Assembly: GCA_963930655.1 (NCBI GenBank)
Contig: OZ005611.1
Location: forward strand, 8,253,501-8,317,500
Direction: 5' to 3'
DNA length: 64,000 bases
DNA from: Myrica gale
Taxonomy: Eukaryota; Streptophyta; Magnoliopsida; Fagales; Myricaceae
Part shown: positions 1 through 15,000 of the stretch, in pieces
Layout: each line of letters starts with the position of its first letter
How positions within the stretch are numbered: position 1 is the first letter of the stretch
The notes under the pieces: generated by a model
Told to the model about the DNA's origin: nothing
The model's input: the letters and a program-made list of their open reading frames with translations, nothing else
The model's database searches: none
Position numbers and translations under genes: made by a program

Positions 1-3000
1 CAAAGACACTGATTGAATCATCATCAGCTGAGGATATGGCTTCATTAAATGTATCCCATGACAGAAACTCAACATTAGTGGGTAACATTTGAGGTTTGGA
101 TCTCTGAACTCCAACCTGAAATCATGATGGCAAAAAAGTTGTGCATCTTGCGAAGGGAAAGCACATTCACTCATGATACCGCAAAATGGGCTGCATAAAT
201 TCATCTCACTGGATTCATCCCCACCAATTTCCTTACCACTTTTATCTCATGGAAGTTCAATGGCATTGACCCACAATAAACACTATGGCAATATTGGTAT
301 TAATAGTACTTGATCTTCTTGCTCAAAAGAATAATCACTTACTTTTGCAGTGTTGAATACAGCATTTTTGCAATCAGGAAGGATGCTTATGGACCAAGGC
401 GGCAGCTTGTAGTGCTTGTTATTGAAGGTCACCCTTGCAGCTGACTTTGGATTGTAATTTGAGAGAAAAGCTGCACATTCTCCTGACTTGGAAGAGAATA
501 CATGTGCCTGGATAATGTCAACACTAAGTCAATCTGATCTGGGAGAAGCTTAATAAATAAACAAATACACATTACTCTCTCAAATTGACAACCTGTTCAT
601 TATGAGGCCACGAACTATCAATTTAGAAATTGGCACCTCAAACTACTAACTTTTCACAAATGTGCCCTCTTCAGTAAGATCAACCCCATTCAGATTGTTC
701 CATGTAACTATTCAGATCTTAACCAAGGGGCATATTGCCAAAAAATGATAAGTGGGGTACAATTGACCAAATTGGTATTTTGTGGCCACATTGCAACCAG
801 AATACCAGTTTGAATGGATTAAGAATACTTTTCCCCCAAAAGCAAAAAGAAACATCGATTTGACAATAATATTATAAGCAGAAGCAACAAAAGAATGTAA
901 GCGTGGAGGGAGAGGTTCTTTAAGTATATTTTTGCATGGTTACTAAACTGGTGCTTTGCAACCTATATTAAATGATTTTAAAGGAGCTGGTAAACGGTGT
1001 ACTATAGCATGACTTCGACAGAAATTGTGAAGCATTTATTGCTATTACCACGACTATACTGAAGTCTACTAGAGAATGCTCAGAGGGAAGTTATTCTTGA
1101 AGTTCCTCTCCATGCGTCCCTAGAACAGAAAATGTAACTTACCTCTTCATAATTTCCCAAGGATGTGACAGTAGGATCAGCAGTAAGCAAAGCTCTCTCA
1201 CATAACTTAATTGCGATATGTAACTCCTTCAAATGTCCATATTTAGGCTGCCTGATCAAGCCTATCACAGGAGTATGGTGGAAGTATAATTTAAAAAGTT
1301 AAAATACAAAAAACTGACTAATTAATTAACTGATTATGTCTAACATTAAAACGATAAAAGAAAAAATCACACTGGTTATAAAATCAAGTTCTTTTGATAT
1401 TGAGGACAAGGGCTTAAATTTCTTACCGTACTCATCAATTGGAGCATCGTAGTCATAGCTGGTTGTAATGAAAGGCCCACCAGCAGTTCTGCCAAAGTTT
1501 GTTCCTCCATGATACTGCAGAAAACGAGAGAGAAAAGCTCATTTTTTGCAACATTTACATTACCAGTATTTATTAGCTGTAATGCATATGTGGAATGAAT
1601 CACGTCCTAGTCGAAGACTCCTTGAAAGAAATCATGTTAATTTGCTAGAAGATCAAGAAACACATCACTGCCATTGTAATACTGAAAAGTAAACTTGATA
1701 TATTGTTTTCTGGGGAATCAGAAAAGGACATCAAAGAAGCTGTTTCCCATCAGCTTAAACAAAGAAGTATTCTGGATACAGAAACTTACACAATCTTCCC
1801 GTTGTAACAAGTAGCAATAGTAATGCCGAACCATTTCTAGGTACTAATTTTTAACAGGTGCTGAATGCAGTGGGAATATCTATAGTGACTAACCATGTAG
1901 TAATTGACAAAGGAGCCTCCCTTCTGAATGAACCGAGCAACTGCAAATGCCAAATCTTCAACTGGTCGATGGTGGATTGGGCCACCAAATTCTGTAAACC
2001 TGAAAAAAAAAGAGACAGAAGGCAAGTAAATTAATTACAAATCTTGAGCATTGGTTTAAAAGTGAAGGTGGATGCAAAACTTACCAGCCACTCCAGGCCT
2101 CAGTCCATAGTGCGGGTTTGTAAGGTTTGTTTGGAGAGAAGTAGTCACAATAAAAACCATTGCACGTGTTTATCTGTCATTAAGATTTAGAGAAAGATGG
2201 ATCTCGGTATTTTCACTGTTAAAGCAAAATAGAGAAAGGCACTCTCCCATTTTTTCTCTCAAATATGTTCTCATTAGTTTTTGGTAGCATGTCATGTATT
2301 GCCTTTATGTGTCATATATTACATTAACAGATAAGAAAAAGCTTCTTTCCGAGTGCACAAAGTAGTGAAAAATTGCCAATTAGAGCAATTAACAGGGAAA
2401 AAAAAATCAGGGAACAGCAATATTGGTAATATGCAAGAAAACAAAAAAGATACAAGAATGACCATTCAGCACAACTTTTAGCTAATAAGAAGATACATGG
2501 CTAGAGGGAAGATACGTTTGATGCTTAAGAAGTATAATTTCAGTACCACTGGGTCTGGGGCATCGTCTTCCTTGCACATAACCCATGGGACCCCAGTACC
2601 CATTCCAACAGCCATCTTTGCAGCCCAAATCATGTAGGCATGACCTGCTGTTCCAAATGCTTTGCTTTCAGGCTCATATTCATTCTCAATCTGCACAAAG
2701 AAGATAAGTGCAAAGACTTATAAACAACCCGTGTATGAACATAATGAATAGTCGCACAGCTTTGTAGTTCATATTCCTGCTAGAACTGAATGTTATTGTT
2801 CTTTATTATGTCTTCTACAAAATAAAATTTCCCAACCTGTAGGAGATACCACAATTATGTGTGCGTCAAACTTATGTCAGATATTACGCTGCAGAGCACA
2901 GGAGTCGGTTTCCCTAAAAAGTACCTGAGAAAGGATGATAGGACCGCCTTGAGACTCAAACAGATTTTCATCCTTCATCATTTGAACAACTTTCTGGGTG

Positions 3001-3939
3001 AACTTTTGCATTGCCAACTGCAATTCCAAGAAATGTAAGATACAGCAAAGCCAAATAGATGTCATCATATGACGAACAGATTACCACACATGCAGTTTCC
3101 TCTAATCGTCCTTTTGACCCACACACCCAGACGCAGAGAGAGAAAGAGAGAGACCTTGAAAGGCTCATTATCTGTTCTGAAACTAATGCCTGGAACGTAC
3201 TTCAACCAAACAGGAAAGCCTCTAGGAAGAAAAGAAAGACGGAAAAAAACTCAAAATTTGGCCAAACAACCGAATTTGGAAAACTTCAACCCATCATCAC
3301 TAATAAGGAGATTCTTATTACCCAAAATTCCACTCTGAACAAACATAAGGGCCAATGCGAAGATGCACGTAGAGCCCAGCTTTGTGGATCATCTTGATAA
3401 ACCGAACCAAATCATATCTGCCCTCAAAGTTATACTAAACACCCAAAATGGAAAACAAAAACCCTGACTTGTCAGTTAATCTACCAGAAAGTGCAAGGAA
3501 AATAACAGAAGACAGAGAAAAGAGAGAGCGAGTAAAGAAGATGGATAAATCAATGTACATCGCCCGGAGAAGGTTCGTGAGCATTCCAAAACACATAGGT
3601 ATCTATAGCATCCAAACCACCATCTTTGGCTTTCCGTATTAGACTTTCCCACATCTGCAGTTTACCCACATTGTGAATTGGAAACAAATGTCAGTAAAAT
3701 TTCACATATCAAGCACATTTCCGTCGATAACTGTGGGAATGGAATTGGGAAAGTATGGCAAAACCATAAACCTGAGGGGTGCTTCTTGGGTAGTGTATCG
3801 AGCCAGAAAAGAGAATTTTTCTCTGCCCATTAATGACAAGCGCCTTCCTATCATACGTGACACTGCACTGTGTCAGCTGAAGACTCAGAAATAAAACCAT
3901 ACAGAGAAAAGACCACTTGGAAGCCGAATTAGCTTCCAT
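1..3939 (-). CDS. BGAL: beta-galactosidase (GH35), BGAL5-like, 5' part of gene
   Basis: Secreted glycoside hydrolase family 35 enzyme that removes terminal beta-galactose from cell-wall polysaccharides. Twelve exons are readable: 3939-3772, 3654-3559, 3434-3322, 3221-3155, 3017-2925, 2690-2547, 2173-2085, 1999-1894, 1514-1427, 1261-1143, 507-343 and 115-1; phases agree at every junction. Exon 1 encodes a hydrophobic signal peptide followed by [14 protein letters not shown], the usual mature start. The GH35 signature [13 protein letters not shown] crosses exons 5-6 and holds the acid/base Glu; TEAWSGW in exon 7 holds the nucleophile Glu. The Met at 3939 is preferred over an in-frame Met at 3966 because MEANS matches related proteins and leads straight into the signal peptide. 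QIENEYEP and GNYEEAHVF recall Arabidopsis BGAL5 more than BGAL1 or BGAL3; this is from memory. The C-terminal part lies left of the window. No disruption is seen. Confidence 0.95.
599..792. mobile_element. small foldback element in BGAL intron 10
   Basis: The two ends are imperfect inverted repeats of about 75 bp: the left arm starts ATGAGGCCAC and the complement of the right arm starts ATGTGGCCAC, with similarity running on through CAATTT and AATTG blocks. A clean target-site duplication was not found. It lies between exons 10 and 11 of the beta-galactosidase gene. The class is uncertain; a Mutator-like MITE is one possibility. Confidence 0.35.
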
Positions 3940-6031
3940 TTTCTCTCCAGCCGCACCCACAAACACAGACTGAGCAATGTGAAGTGTGATATCTGAGGAG
4001 TGGTGGTTATGTGGTCACTACTCTGCTACAAAAAGAGACCATTTCTCTGGACCATTTTTTGCTATCTTATATACCCAGCGACAAGGTTCCACACAGGTGG
4101 CACAGAGAGAGAGAGAGAGTGCATTTGTCTTGAGTTGTATCGTTACCGTATTCAGCAGTACAGATTGACAGTTGGCTCCAAACAGTTACACTCGCAATTA
4201 GTAGGCAAGAGGGGAAAGGAAAAAAAAAACAGAACAACCATACTCATTATACCTGCAACTGCTGTACTACAATGAAGAGGAAGGCAATGTGCATGACACA
4301 ACTGCATTTTCCTGCTTTAATGCCGAGCATTTATTTTCATAATTGCTTCGTTGATGAATATGATTTTCCTCTTCGATAGGTGACTACGGTGTAGGCTTAT
4401 CATAGGTGACTCCACAGTACTTGCCTAAATGCTAAAAAAAAAAAAAAAAAACTCAGAAAACAAGAAAGAGTAATATACCAGTAACGTGGGAAAGTAAAAG
4501 AGAAGCCTATAATGGTTCTAGAGAAAGTTATACATTTCGTGTCTGCAGTGCATTCTGTGGCAATAACATTCCGTACCGAGAATATCATATACGGTCGTTA
4601 GTGAGCGGGCACAAATCGCCTCTATAATTTTGCCAAGATGATTGCTTTCTGGAACATAGGATGCCTTACCGCTGCCTTTTACAATAAAGAATGAGCCTCC
4701 TTTTGAAGACGCGGACTTTCTTATTAACCTCCCTAACAAACCATGTGCGTAGCCACGCCCACAAGGCACCAGCTGTCCAGCTTCTTGACTTTTCTTTTTC
4801 TTTTCTCCTTTAGTTTGTGCTTACTGCTCTATCCATGAGATTTCCACGTGTCAAACTATGGTTCGACTGGGAAATCCGATTAACTGGGCTGTATAGCCGT
4901 GACAGTCTTGGAACTTTTCAGGACACAACTTGATGCCATGTGAATTCACGATAACTTATGATTGCTTAGACAACTTGATCTTATTCAACTTATAATACCT
5001 CTTTTAGTGTCCAGTCTGAAATATTTTCATGCGTAATGGTCACTACGGTCAATAAAAAGAAAACTGCAAGAGCTTCAAAAATGGGCACTGCAACCAACTT
5101 ATAATTTCTTATTCCAAGCTATATTCTTGTGTGATCCATAGCATAAGATACCCCCCAGAAAAAGGACTGGTCGAACATCGAGCCATGCGTGAACCAACGT
5201 GGCCGAATGCCGTCCTTGAAAGGCTAAATTCCTGTGGGAAGTAGTTGAAAAGGTTTCTGTATAAATGGTGGCGAACATAGGCGGGTTATTTGGTCTGGAG
5301 AGGGATGATAGTGGGTATTTGAAGGAAGGATGAGGTTGGAAAAGTGACAATACTTTTATGATTTTCAACTAACAAGTTTATGAATGATTGTTTTTCTGTG
5401 GCATAAGATGTCATCCCTTTCTTTTTTGTTTTGTTTTAATTTACATGCTTTCGCCATCATACCACAGCTAAAAGAAAATGACATCTTCCATACTATTCCT
5501 TATCAATAACTTGCAGGTCAAAGTTTCTTGACAGAGGAATTCCTCGTTCCCTTTCACGTGAATTCCCCACCGAATTGGGTACAAACAGCACTATCCAGAG
5601 TATGAACGTCGGAGGGTCCGGTGCTTAGTAGAGTAGTTGGGTTCCACAAGGCCACTCTTCATGAGAATCGCACAAAGAAAGCAAGGGATTTTGGGAACAC
5701 CAGATGACTAACCATCTGATTTGGATATAATGTTCAATCCCTATCATATCCAACCCTTCCACTTTGTCCCAGAAACGTTGCCAGGCCAGACGTCCAGTAC
5801 TCAGCAGAGGAAATGGCCCCAAAAGGATCTTAATACATTGCAATCCCGGGCCAAAACCAAAACGAGGAAGGAAGAAGTTCGCAACGAATTACGAGCTTTG
5901 AACAAAATAGAAAATACAACTCCTCAAAATATTGAACGAAATACAAAATCTATTGCATTACACAAATTGCATCAGTTTCTATATAGAATAACTCACCATA
6001 AAAGTCTGCCAAAACTGTTTAATTGGCCCAG
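3940..6031. other. spacer: BGAL promoter and RBM28 3' flank
   Basis: About 2.1 kb between two minus-strand genes. The left part should hold the beta-galactosidase promoter and leader, including a GA-rich run near 4105-4120. The right part should hold the RBM28 3' UTR. Short open frames on both strands have no recognisable domain and no splice support, and no repeat was identified. Confidence 0.6.
4066..4073 (-). promoter_or_regulatory. probable TATA box of the beta-galactosidase gene
   Basis: TATATAAG is read on the minus strand about 130 bp upstream of the ATG at 3939. A start site some 30 bp downstream would give a leader of roughly 95 bases. No transcript evidence is available. Confidence 0.5.
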
Positions 6032-9000
6032 TTATGATTGGAACCATTTTTTAAGCTGTCTAGAACCTTGCTTTTCACCCCCAATTTTCTCAGAACTCTC
6101 TCGTGAAAACTTGGATTTATATTGCTCAATTAACATGTCAAGCTTATCTACTGTGTCTTTCCCCATGGGGTCTTTACTCTTTTTCGACTTTCTCCTTTTC
6201 AAATCTTTGTCTTCCTTCAGGTGTCCTCTTTGATTTCGCAGCTTCAACTTTCTTGGATGTACATCTGATTCCATGGAAGAATGTAGTTGACGGGCATCCT
6301 TAGTGGTTGTTTCACTCTCGAGTGATCTTCCACTATCAGGATTCCAGAGAGGTTGGCGATTCTTAAACTTCCATTGGGAGCCTTCCGATTTTTCTTTAGA
6401 AGATAACTCCTTGGACTTTATACTGGCCCCATTGTTTTTTTGCTTCTTAGTAGCTCTGTGCCCTTCAGTGGCAGGTCGATCAGGTATGCTATTGTCCCCA
6501 ATATCAGGTACAGAATCCTTCCCTGATCTATCATCACCTCTGGATTTCCTTTTCTTGGAGTCCTTAAAGTCCCGATATACATCTGGTGTGCGAGTCTCAT
6601 CGCTCTGCTGCAAACATTTTTGATCATCATGGGTCCCACGCTGCTGAGACTGTAGTTTAGCTTTCCTTAGCTTCAATGTCTGAACATTATCAAGAGCAAA
6701 CTCCACAATTGGGCGATGTTCAGGACCGAAAGTTTCTACAAGTAACCAAATAATTACCTTAAAATAGAATATAATGAGATATACCATATACAGTGAACAA
6801 ACCAAAGCGTTTGACTCTAAAATGACAGCTAGTTGCACCATAAAGATAAGAATTGTTTCTGGTGTTACGGACTAGCAACCTATCATTACATCATGCTACA
6901 AAATGGGGGAGGTAATTTATTAACAACAAATGTTACCAGGGTTATTGTTAAGAACTCTAAGGGCCACAAGTGCGTGTTGATGCTCAGCAAACTCAATAAA
7001 AGCAACTCCACGTGAGTGATGCTTGGTAACAACTTTTCCTTTCTTCATCTCCTTCAAGAACTTTAACTGCATGCACAATATAAAATACATGGAAAAATTA
7101 ATGACAAATATATACGGAAGTTTATAAATATTTCACTAAATCCCCCTGAATAGTTAAAATGTAGCTAACCTGCTTAATAATTGGTTTTTGCTTGGTAGCT
7201 CGTGAGGTAACTGCATCGATGCAAAGCTTTTTAAGTCCTTTTTCAGTTATCGACTTGGGTAAATTGTACATAACAAGTCTAGTCCTCGAGACATGAAAAT
7301 TTGGAGATTGAAGTTTTGACGTCTTTTTCCTCTCCAACCTGCCGTGGCCCCAAAAGAAAAGACAATAAAATATGTTCACGAACAACGTTTACACCCAAAG
7401 CACAATTTGTCCGCATCTTTGAATTGCAAAGATTCATCAGTGTCATGTTAAGAGCCATAAAAAATACAAGACCATGGTTAAGATACAAAAAGTGATTCAA
7501 AATAATATCACTTTCTAGAAGTGCTCAAAGGTCCTCTCCAGATAGTCACTTCTTTCTTTTTAAAAAATAAAATAAAATAAATAAACAAAAAAATGAGAGG
7601 AGAAAAGTAACAAACACAAATTCAGATAAATTCTTTCTTCTTTTTTCAATTCTAAAAAGCATCTCAACAAAAATGCAAAGACATGCCACAATGGCAAACT
7701 ACAGCCTCATCCAAACTTCATACACATTATGAAATGCTTGAGCATCATGCACAGCCATAAGTATAGAACATATGCTGTTCATCACCCGTTCATTTACGAT
7801 CAAGTTCATCAGGGAGAAAAGTTGAATTTATATCCTTTATGAGATACTTACAATTCACGTTTTGACATATCACTAGCTGAAACGCCTTCCGCAGCAGGAG
7901 TTCCCTCAAGAATAAGACCTTCCTATTAAATTTGACAAAAAAAATGGGAATCATAGATGAGATAAATCCCAAAAACCATACTGCTTGCAGCAATGCACAT
8001 AAAACATCAGCTAGAAATTGCAACAGAGGACAGGAGGAAATTACTAAACCAACCTTTGCCAGGTAAAGGTTGCGATGGTCATGAACCTCATTTTTGGCCT
8101 TCTCCAAGTCCTTATCATGGGCTGATTTTTTGTCCAATGCCTTCAAAACTGTCAATTGCCTACCTTTTAGAAAAATCCCCAAACCAGTTGCAAGATTTGC
8201 AGCCGTAACTGCATCAGTAGCTGCTTCTATTGTCTTAAACTTCAGAAAACCAGTTCCTCTTGGACGCCTGCCACAAGCACAAGGAGATCAGATCAAAACC
8301 GAACTGCAGAGAAGCATAAGTACAGAAGCCTGCCAAGCTGAAAAAGTGCATACTTGGTGACTTGATGGAGGACTGGAACAAAGGATTGCACTTCTCCAAA
8401 TCCAGAAAATCGTTGTTTCAATTCATCATTGTCGATGTCAAAAGGAAGATTGGTAATAAAAATTGTTCTCTGCAAATCATCTTCTCCTTCTGTTGGTTTC
8501 AGATTTGATGGCTTGTTTTTGCTGGAGCTTCCAGGCTTAGTAACATCTGTTACTTTTGCAGACTCATTGGATGAACTAATGGGGGCACCGACAGTTTCAT
8601 CAGGATTCATGACCTCATTTCTCTTGGGAAGCATCAAATTGCCAACCTCTGAAGGAGGAGTTCCTTTGCCAGAGGATGTAATCAAGTTGTTTAGAACCTT
8701 TCTCGCAATGTCTGCTTCCTCGTTAAAATCAACTTCAGCAGGAATGTCCTCTTTCTGTGTTGCATTGAGCTCATCTACAGCACTTTCATCGTCATCAGGG
8801 TGCTGGGATTTTTTGTCAATCTCCTGAACATCACCCTCCAAATCCTCAGTACTACTGTCAGCTTCCCCGTCACTTCCATCTTGTTGTCCTGTGAAATCAG
8901 CAGCTTATGCTTGTTTAACACGTAAAGCTATCATCCTCCAATTTCAATACTACAGAAATTAAGATCAATGGGTAAAACCAGAAAGGATGAAAACACCAAG

Positions 9001-12000
9001 TAAAGTTGGCTAAACGGGTCGAGGAGGAAGAAAGGCACCGACCACTTTATAGAAGAGTTCAAGTTAAATTCCCATATTTACCCCAATAAAAAAAAAGTTC
9101 ATTTCCCATACTATATCTACATTACAAGCTCTAATGTCTAGAGTAAGAACAATTAAAATCTCATTCTCTGTAGAAGTGATTTCTACCCCACCTTCCATTC
9201 TGGTAAACATAGACACACCATAACAGACTAACTTTTAAACATCCTAAATAATTGCATCCAACCTTATCTCACTAAGATTGCCAACCTCTGATTACCATCA
9301 CATTGGAATCCTACTAAAGGCCTTGCTAAGGCTCATTCCCACCAATAAAACCATATCTTTCTGCAACACAGAAATGAACTGAACAAAAAGCCAAAAACTG
9401 TACTTAAACAAGAGCAGAATCTAATTACCATCTCCTGAAGCAAGAACTGCATTAGCATCACTGTTATATACTTTCTTTGGAACAGCCCAATCAACAGCAA
9501 TAGGTCTCTTCAAAAACATCTGTCCATTGAATCTTTGAATAGCCTGAAAAAGAAAGGGAAAAACCATAAGCATATAAATGGAAGACCGCCAAGGTTCTAC
9601 TACTATTTATGGTCAGAAGTCATACCTTTTCTGCATCCTGTTTGCGTGTGAATTTGACAAATGCAAAACCTTTAGACAACCTGCAAAGGTGGGGGGGAGG
9701 AGAAAAAAAAAAGCTGTGTGGTGAGGAAAAACTCATAATTAATAAGTAGATGAACACAATTCTGGACAATGATGGTGCATACCCTGTATCAGGATTATTT
9801 GGAATAAATACATCCCAGACAAACCCTGCTGATGAAAACATATCTTTTATCTCGTCCACTTTGGCCTAGGTTGATATTCAGAGAGTTGGTTTAAAAGTTG
9901 AGGTCCTCGCAACAGGAAAAACAGTGAAAATGACAATACGATTATCTAACCTTGAAAGGAAGATTTCGAACAATGAGTTTCCACTTGCGGGCCTTGGAAC
10001 CCTGGCGAATAAACCCACAAAACATTAGAATTCTGCTGTCATGGACATATCAACAGTAACAACGGGCAGCTATACCATTTTACCTTCAAACCATAATAGA
10101 AACTGAAAAATCAATGACAATAACAACATTGTGAGATTTAACAAAGGAAAACATCAATCCCTAAAGATTTTTCTTCCTTCGGTTTGAAAGAGACGGATAA
10201 CAATAATTGCTACTTCCCACGTCACATAGTTTATGTTTTAATGTTTGGATGAGAATACCAACCAAGATGACTGCAAGAACCCACACCGCCTATTATAGCA
10301 TATGTATCCTATATAAGTCAAAACACCAAGTGAGCCTAATCCAAGGCACAAACCTTCTAATTACTCGGATACCTACCCAATATACATTCTACACGTGGTT
10401 TTCAACAACGCTCACTCTACATAAATAGAAAGATGATAATAGTACTGAAAAAAGAAATACAAATAGGAGAAGAAATAGGAAAATCCCTTCATTACCTCAG
10501 CAAACTAACTCATGTATCTAATGGAAAAAAAAGGAGGCTATGGTGGCAGATTATATGGTGGGGAATGATGATCTTGTTGTCTGGAATGTTTCCTTTGTCA
10601 GGGCTGCTAATGATTGGGAGTTGGAGGAATTCTCCGCGTTCTTCTCCTTGTTGTATGGGTCGGTGCTTAGGAGAGGGGAGGAGGATAAGATCCTTTGGAC
10701 ATGTTCTAAGAATGGTTTGTTTTCGGTTAAGTCTATGTACACCTCAATTGCTAGTCGGAGACGTTTGTTTTTTCCTTGGAAAGGAGTGTGGAGGTCACAA
10801 TGCCCTTTGAAGGTCTCCTTTGTGTGGGAGGCTATGCATGGGAAAATCCTTACTTCGGATAATCTTAGAAGAAAAGGTATCTACATTGCTCATTGGTGCT
10901 ATCTTTGTCGAGCAGACGGGGAGTCGATTGACCATGTGCTCCTCCATTGTCCGTTCACGCGGGGGCTTTGGAATCATGTGCTTGGCATTATGAATTTTCA
11001 TTGAGTGATGCCGGAGAAGGTGTCGGGAGTGTTGTGGAGTTGGAATAGGAAGTTTTCAAATCCGATTGCCAAGGCTATTTGGAGAATGATTTCGTCCTGC
11101 ATTTGGTGGTGTATTTGGAAGGAGCGGAATAATAGATGTTTTGAGGATTGCTCCTTGTCTGTGGTGAAGTTGCAAGGATTTTTGTTTTTTTCTTTGTTTA
11201 GTTGGGCTAATGCGGTGCTTGGTTGCCCCTTTGTTGATTTTCTTGATTTTCTTAGTTTTGTGGCTTCTTTAGACTAAGTGATTTCAGTATAGTCTTTGTA
11301 CTGTTCTCGCTTTTCTTAATGAGATTGGTTACTTATCAAAAAAAAAAATCACGTTGTTATGTGGCATATAAATGCAGATGCATATACGTGCATAGTATCC
11401 TTGTCATGCCATGTGGCAGGCATACCAAGCAATATAGACATGGATTTGAATGAGATGCACAACTTTAGGTAGTATTACTTTGGAGAATAACGCCTTGCCC
11501 CAAACAAGGCCATCTAGCTTATGTGAACTAGTCAAGGCGGTTTCAGCAACTGAAGATCTCAAAGGCAACTTGATAATATAGAGATTTAGGTGGCGTTTGT
11601 TTGCCAAAATTTCGAGGAATATTCCCAAAATTTTGGGAATCTTTTGGATATTGAGATTTATCGGGGTTTGTGAAACTTTTGGAATGTGTGTAGATATTAG
11701 AAATTTTGGAGTGTGTTTATTCTCCCTATTTTTCTCCAACATATACCTCAAAAATTTTACAACATGCAGGACTCGTGTTATCAACATCTATTTGAACCAT
11801 GGCAATGGCTAATTGTAATATCAAAGCCTACAACATTTTCATCAGCTATCACAAGAACATTTTCATTGGGAAATCTAAGCAATGTCAAAACAGTCGTAAC
11901 CTATCCCACATATACTTTACCTCCCCTCCCAGCTGACGTGCCCAAACCATTCCTCCTTTTATCTTTTTCTGGTGCAACATTGCAACTGAAGCATGTGCTG

Positions 12001-15000
12001 ATTTAACACTTGTATAAAGAACAGCTGAAGCATCCATTCTACATCCATCTTGTGCAAGACCTGAAGAAATGTCAAATTTTTTTCCCACTTCAACTTCGAA
12101 ATAGAATAAATATAATGCTCAATTACAATATTCCTGTTGGTTTAGAAACATCCAACTCAAAAAAAGGGTCATTCAAATTAGACCTATGTAATCAATCATG
12201 AATGTATAAAACTGAAACCATCAGAAAATATGAAGTGCAGCAATTGAAAATATGTTGGAAAGAGGAAAATAGGTAAGCATCAGAGTCAGTGACAAGAACC
12301 ATGATCAGAAAATACAGAAAAAAGCAACAACATACGCCAGTGATGCACAGAGAGCAGTGTAAATACTATATGTGAAAGTGCACTTCCAGTTTGTTGTTAG
12401 TGCGAGTCACCGAAGATGGCAAAATTTAATTTCATTTTCTTTCACTAGGTGAAAAGCAAATGTTATTTCTCTGTCAGTTTGACACATTTGTATACACAGG
12501 CAGTAGAATGAACTTTTGTATTCTCAAATACTCTAATGATCCCAAGAAAGGAGCTTTAGAAGCACCACTTCACTTTTATGTGCTACATCTTGCTTTGGTT
12601 AATCAAGTTAAACATCTTAAATGCTACTATTTCTTCTAATCAACCAAAAGCAATAGCCATGAAAGTTACTTTCACTGTAACAGTGCGTTTGTTTTACAAA
12701 AAAATTAATAAAAGTTTATTAAAAGTTTACTTTTATCAAACACTTCAAAATTTTACTTTTACTTTTATCACTTATTCATCAATTCCAATACCACCTCTTT
12801 TTTAACACCAACACAAAATTTTAATAAAATTTTGAAAACAAACGCACTGTTAGATACAGCATTTACCTCCTAGTAAGTTTCATAGTGTATGAGTAAATAA
12901 ACTTGACCCTCCACCCATGTCAAATAGGCAACAATTGTCCATACCATGTTGCTCAAAATCCTCTCTTGGAAGAGGATAGGTTACAGAACAAACAGTGCCA
13001 ATCTCCTTTGCTCTTCTATGAATATCTTCTGCCATATCAGCATCAAGAAGACCACCAAATATGACAGTCCTAGCGACCCTTCAAAGCACAATAAGAATAG
13101 TATATTATGGAAAAGTTTTTCAAACAAGTTAAGGAAATAAAATTATACAAGATTCGGAAAAAGATCAAATACCTCTGCTTTTCTGAACAAACCCCTTCAT
13201 CTGCCCGAGCACTAGAAAGTGCAGCTGCTTTTCTGGCTTCCACAGGTTTCTTTGCATCTTCATATAAAACATTGATTAGATATACTTAACTATATAAAGA
13301 ACATAAAATAGAAAACTTAAAAATTAATCAAAACACAAAAATCGTAACTAAATGAGAAAACATTAAAAAAATAAAAACTAGACAAGGAATGGAAACAAGG
13401 ACATAATTCATCGAAAACTAAAGATCTGCAACCTGTTTCCTCCAACTTTGAAGCAGGCTTTTCTGCACCAGAAGCATTATCATCTATGTCATTCTTTGAC
13501 TTGGCAATATCATCCAACTGAACTGCTGGTTTGAGAATTAAAAATAAAGGAGAAAAAGTTTAGCAAGTAGGTGAATGTTTTGCATGTAGTTGAGTTTTGA
13601 AGATGACATAACAGGACCATGGCAGGGTTAATATTAAAATCCAAAGTCCAGTATATCAACCTTGATCTGGCTTTGAACGTCGTAGTTCAAGGGGAGCTCT
13701 ATGCATAGCATGCTTGACTGCAATTTTCCGTCCTCCAACTGATGAACCATTCTTCAGCTCGATAGCACGGTTGGCATCTTCTGTAACAGCACTGCAAATG
13801 AATGCATTATGATATGTGTAAAAGGTAAAAGGTTTAAATTAAATAAAATTTATGAGTTAAAAAAGGCTAAATATGAGAGAAAATGTGAATATCTTTAAAA
13901 TTTTCCTCATCACAACACAAGGCTCTTGTATTAAAAAAAAACCTCAGGTCCAGATATGAACTTAGCATAACCGTATTAGAACAGTAGAAAAAAAAACATC
14001 GGAAAAAAATACAGCTTGTTAATCAATAAATATTCAAATTGTAAGATATCTAGTAACATCAAGGTCATCCCGACAGAAACATGAACTAAAACTTAATTGG
14101 GGAAAACATGCAGTTAGCTTACAATTGAACAAAAGCAAAGCCGCGGTGCTCAGTAGACCCTGCAAACATTTGAAACAAGGGAAAGAAAAAAAGGGTGATT
14201 AGCATATTCAAGAGTGAATAATTAACAGTAGCAATTAACCCAACCAGCATAATACCCATACGCAAATAGACACCACAAAATGTATGAATAAAAAGTCAAA
14301 CGTACATCAAGCTCGTGTGGAAATATCAGCACAACAACCTGTAAATTCCAGTCCATTTTCAAAGAATTTATACGTGAAAAGACTTCAACAATAAACTACG
14401 AAGGCTTTTCTCACTTATTTGGTTTTGTTCTGGCTTAAAATTGTTAGAGCTACACTACAGGCTACCAGCATCATTGCCTGTCTCTACATTTTTTTACATT
14501 CTGATAGTAACTACACAATGGAGAGAGAGCCAATTGAACAGAAGGAAATGTCTAATTTCATTTGGAAAATAGAACAAGGAGACGTTATGTTTTCAGCATC
14601 TATTTCAAAGTTTCAAAATTTTATTGAAGTTCAAGCAGATTAAGTCTGAGTGATGTTTTCCATACCCTTCCGCGTAACCATGAAGCACCGCCTGATCGGT
14701 CCGACATCACTGAAGGTTTCTTCAAGCTACGAAAATAAACAGAGTTATTTCAATATGGCAACACATAGCTGAATAAATGAAGCACTAAGAAACTTCTTGG
14801 TAGCCAAAGAAACATATGGTATTCAGAATACTATTCAGCTTTTCTTGTTTATATGCAAAACAACTCAATAGCCGAGTTTAAAATTCAGTATCTTCCTTTC
14901 ATTTGCTTTCTTATATTCACGGCAACCAAACAAAGCATCAGACGTGCAAGAGCACCTGAGAATTAGTGAAAGAGTAAGGCAGATTGGCGACGAACACAGT

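Noticed and set aside
3059-3397. Plus-strand open frames across BGAL exons 3-4
   Set aside because: Antisense to well-supported exons and intron; low-complexity composition.
5721-6233. Plus-strand open frame of 170 codons
   Set aside because: It overlaps the RBM28 last exon on the other strand; the non-overlapping part has no domain, and the rest is a shadow of the Lys/Ser-rich coding sequence.
6303-6623. Plus-strand open frame antisense to RBM28
   Set aside because: Shadow of the last RBM28 exon, with no independent support.
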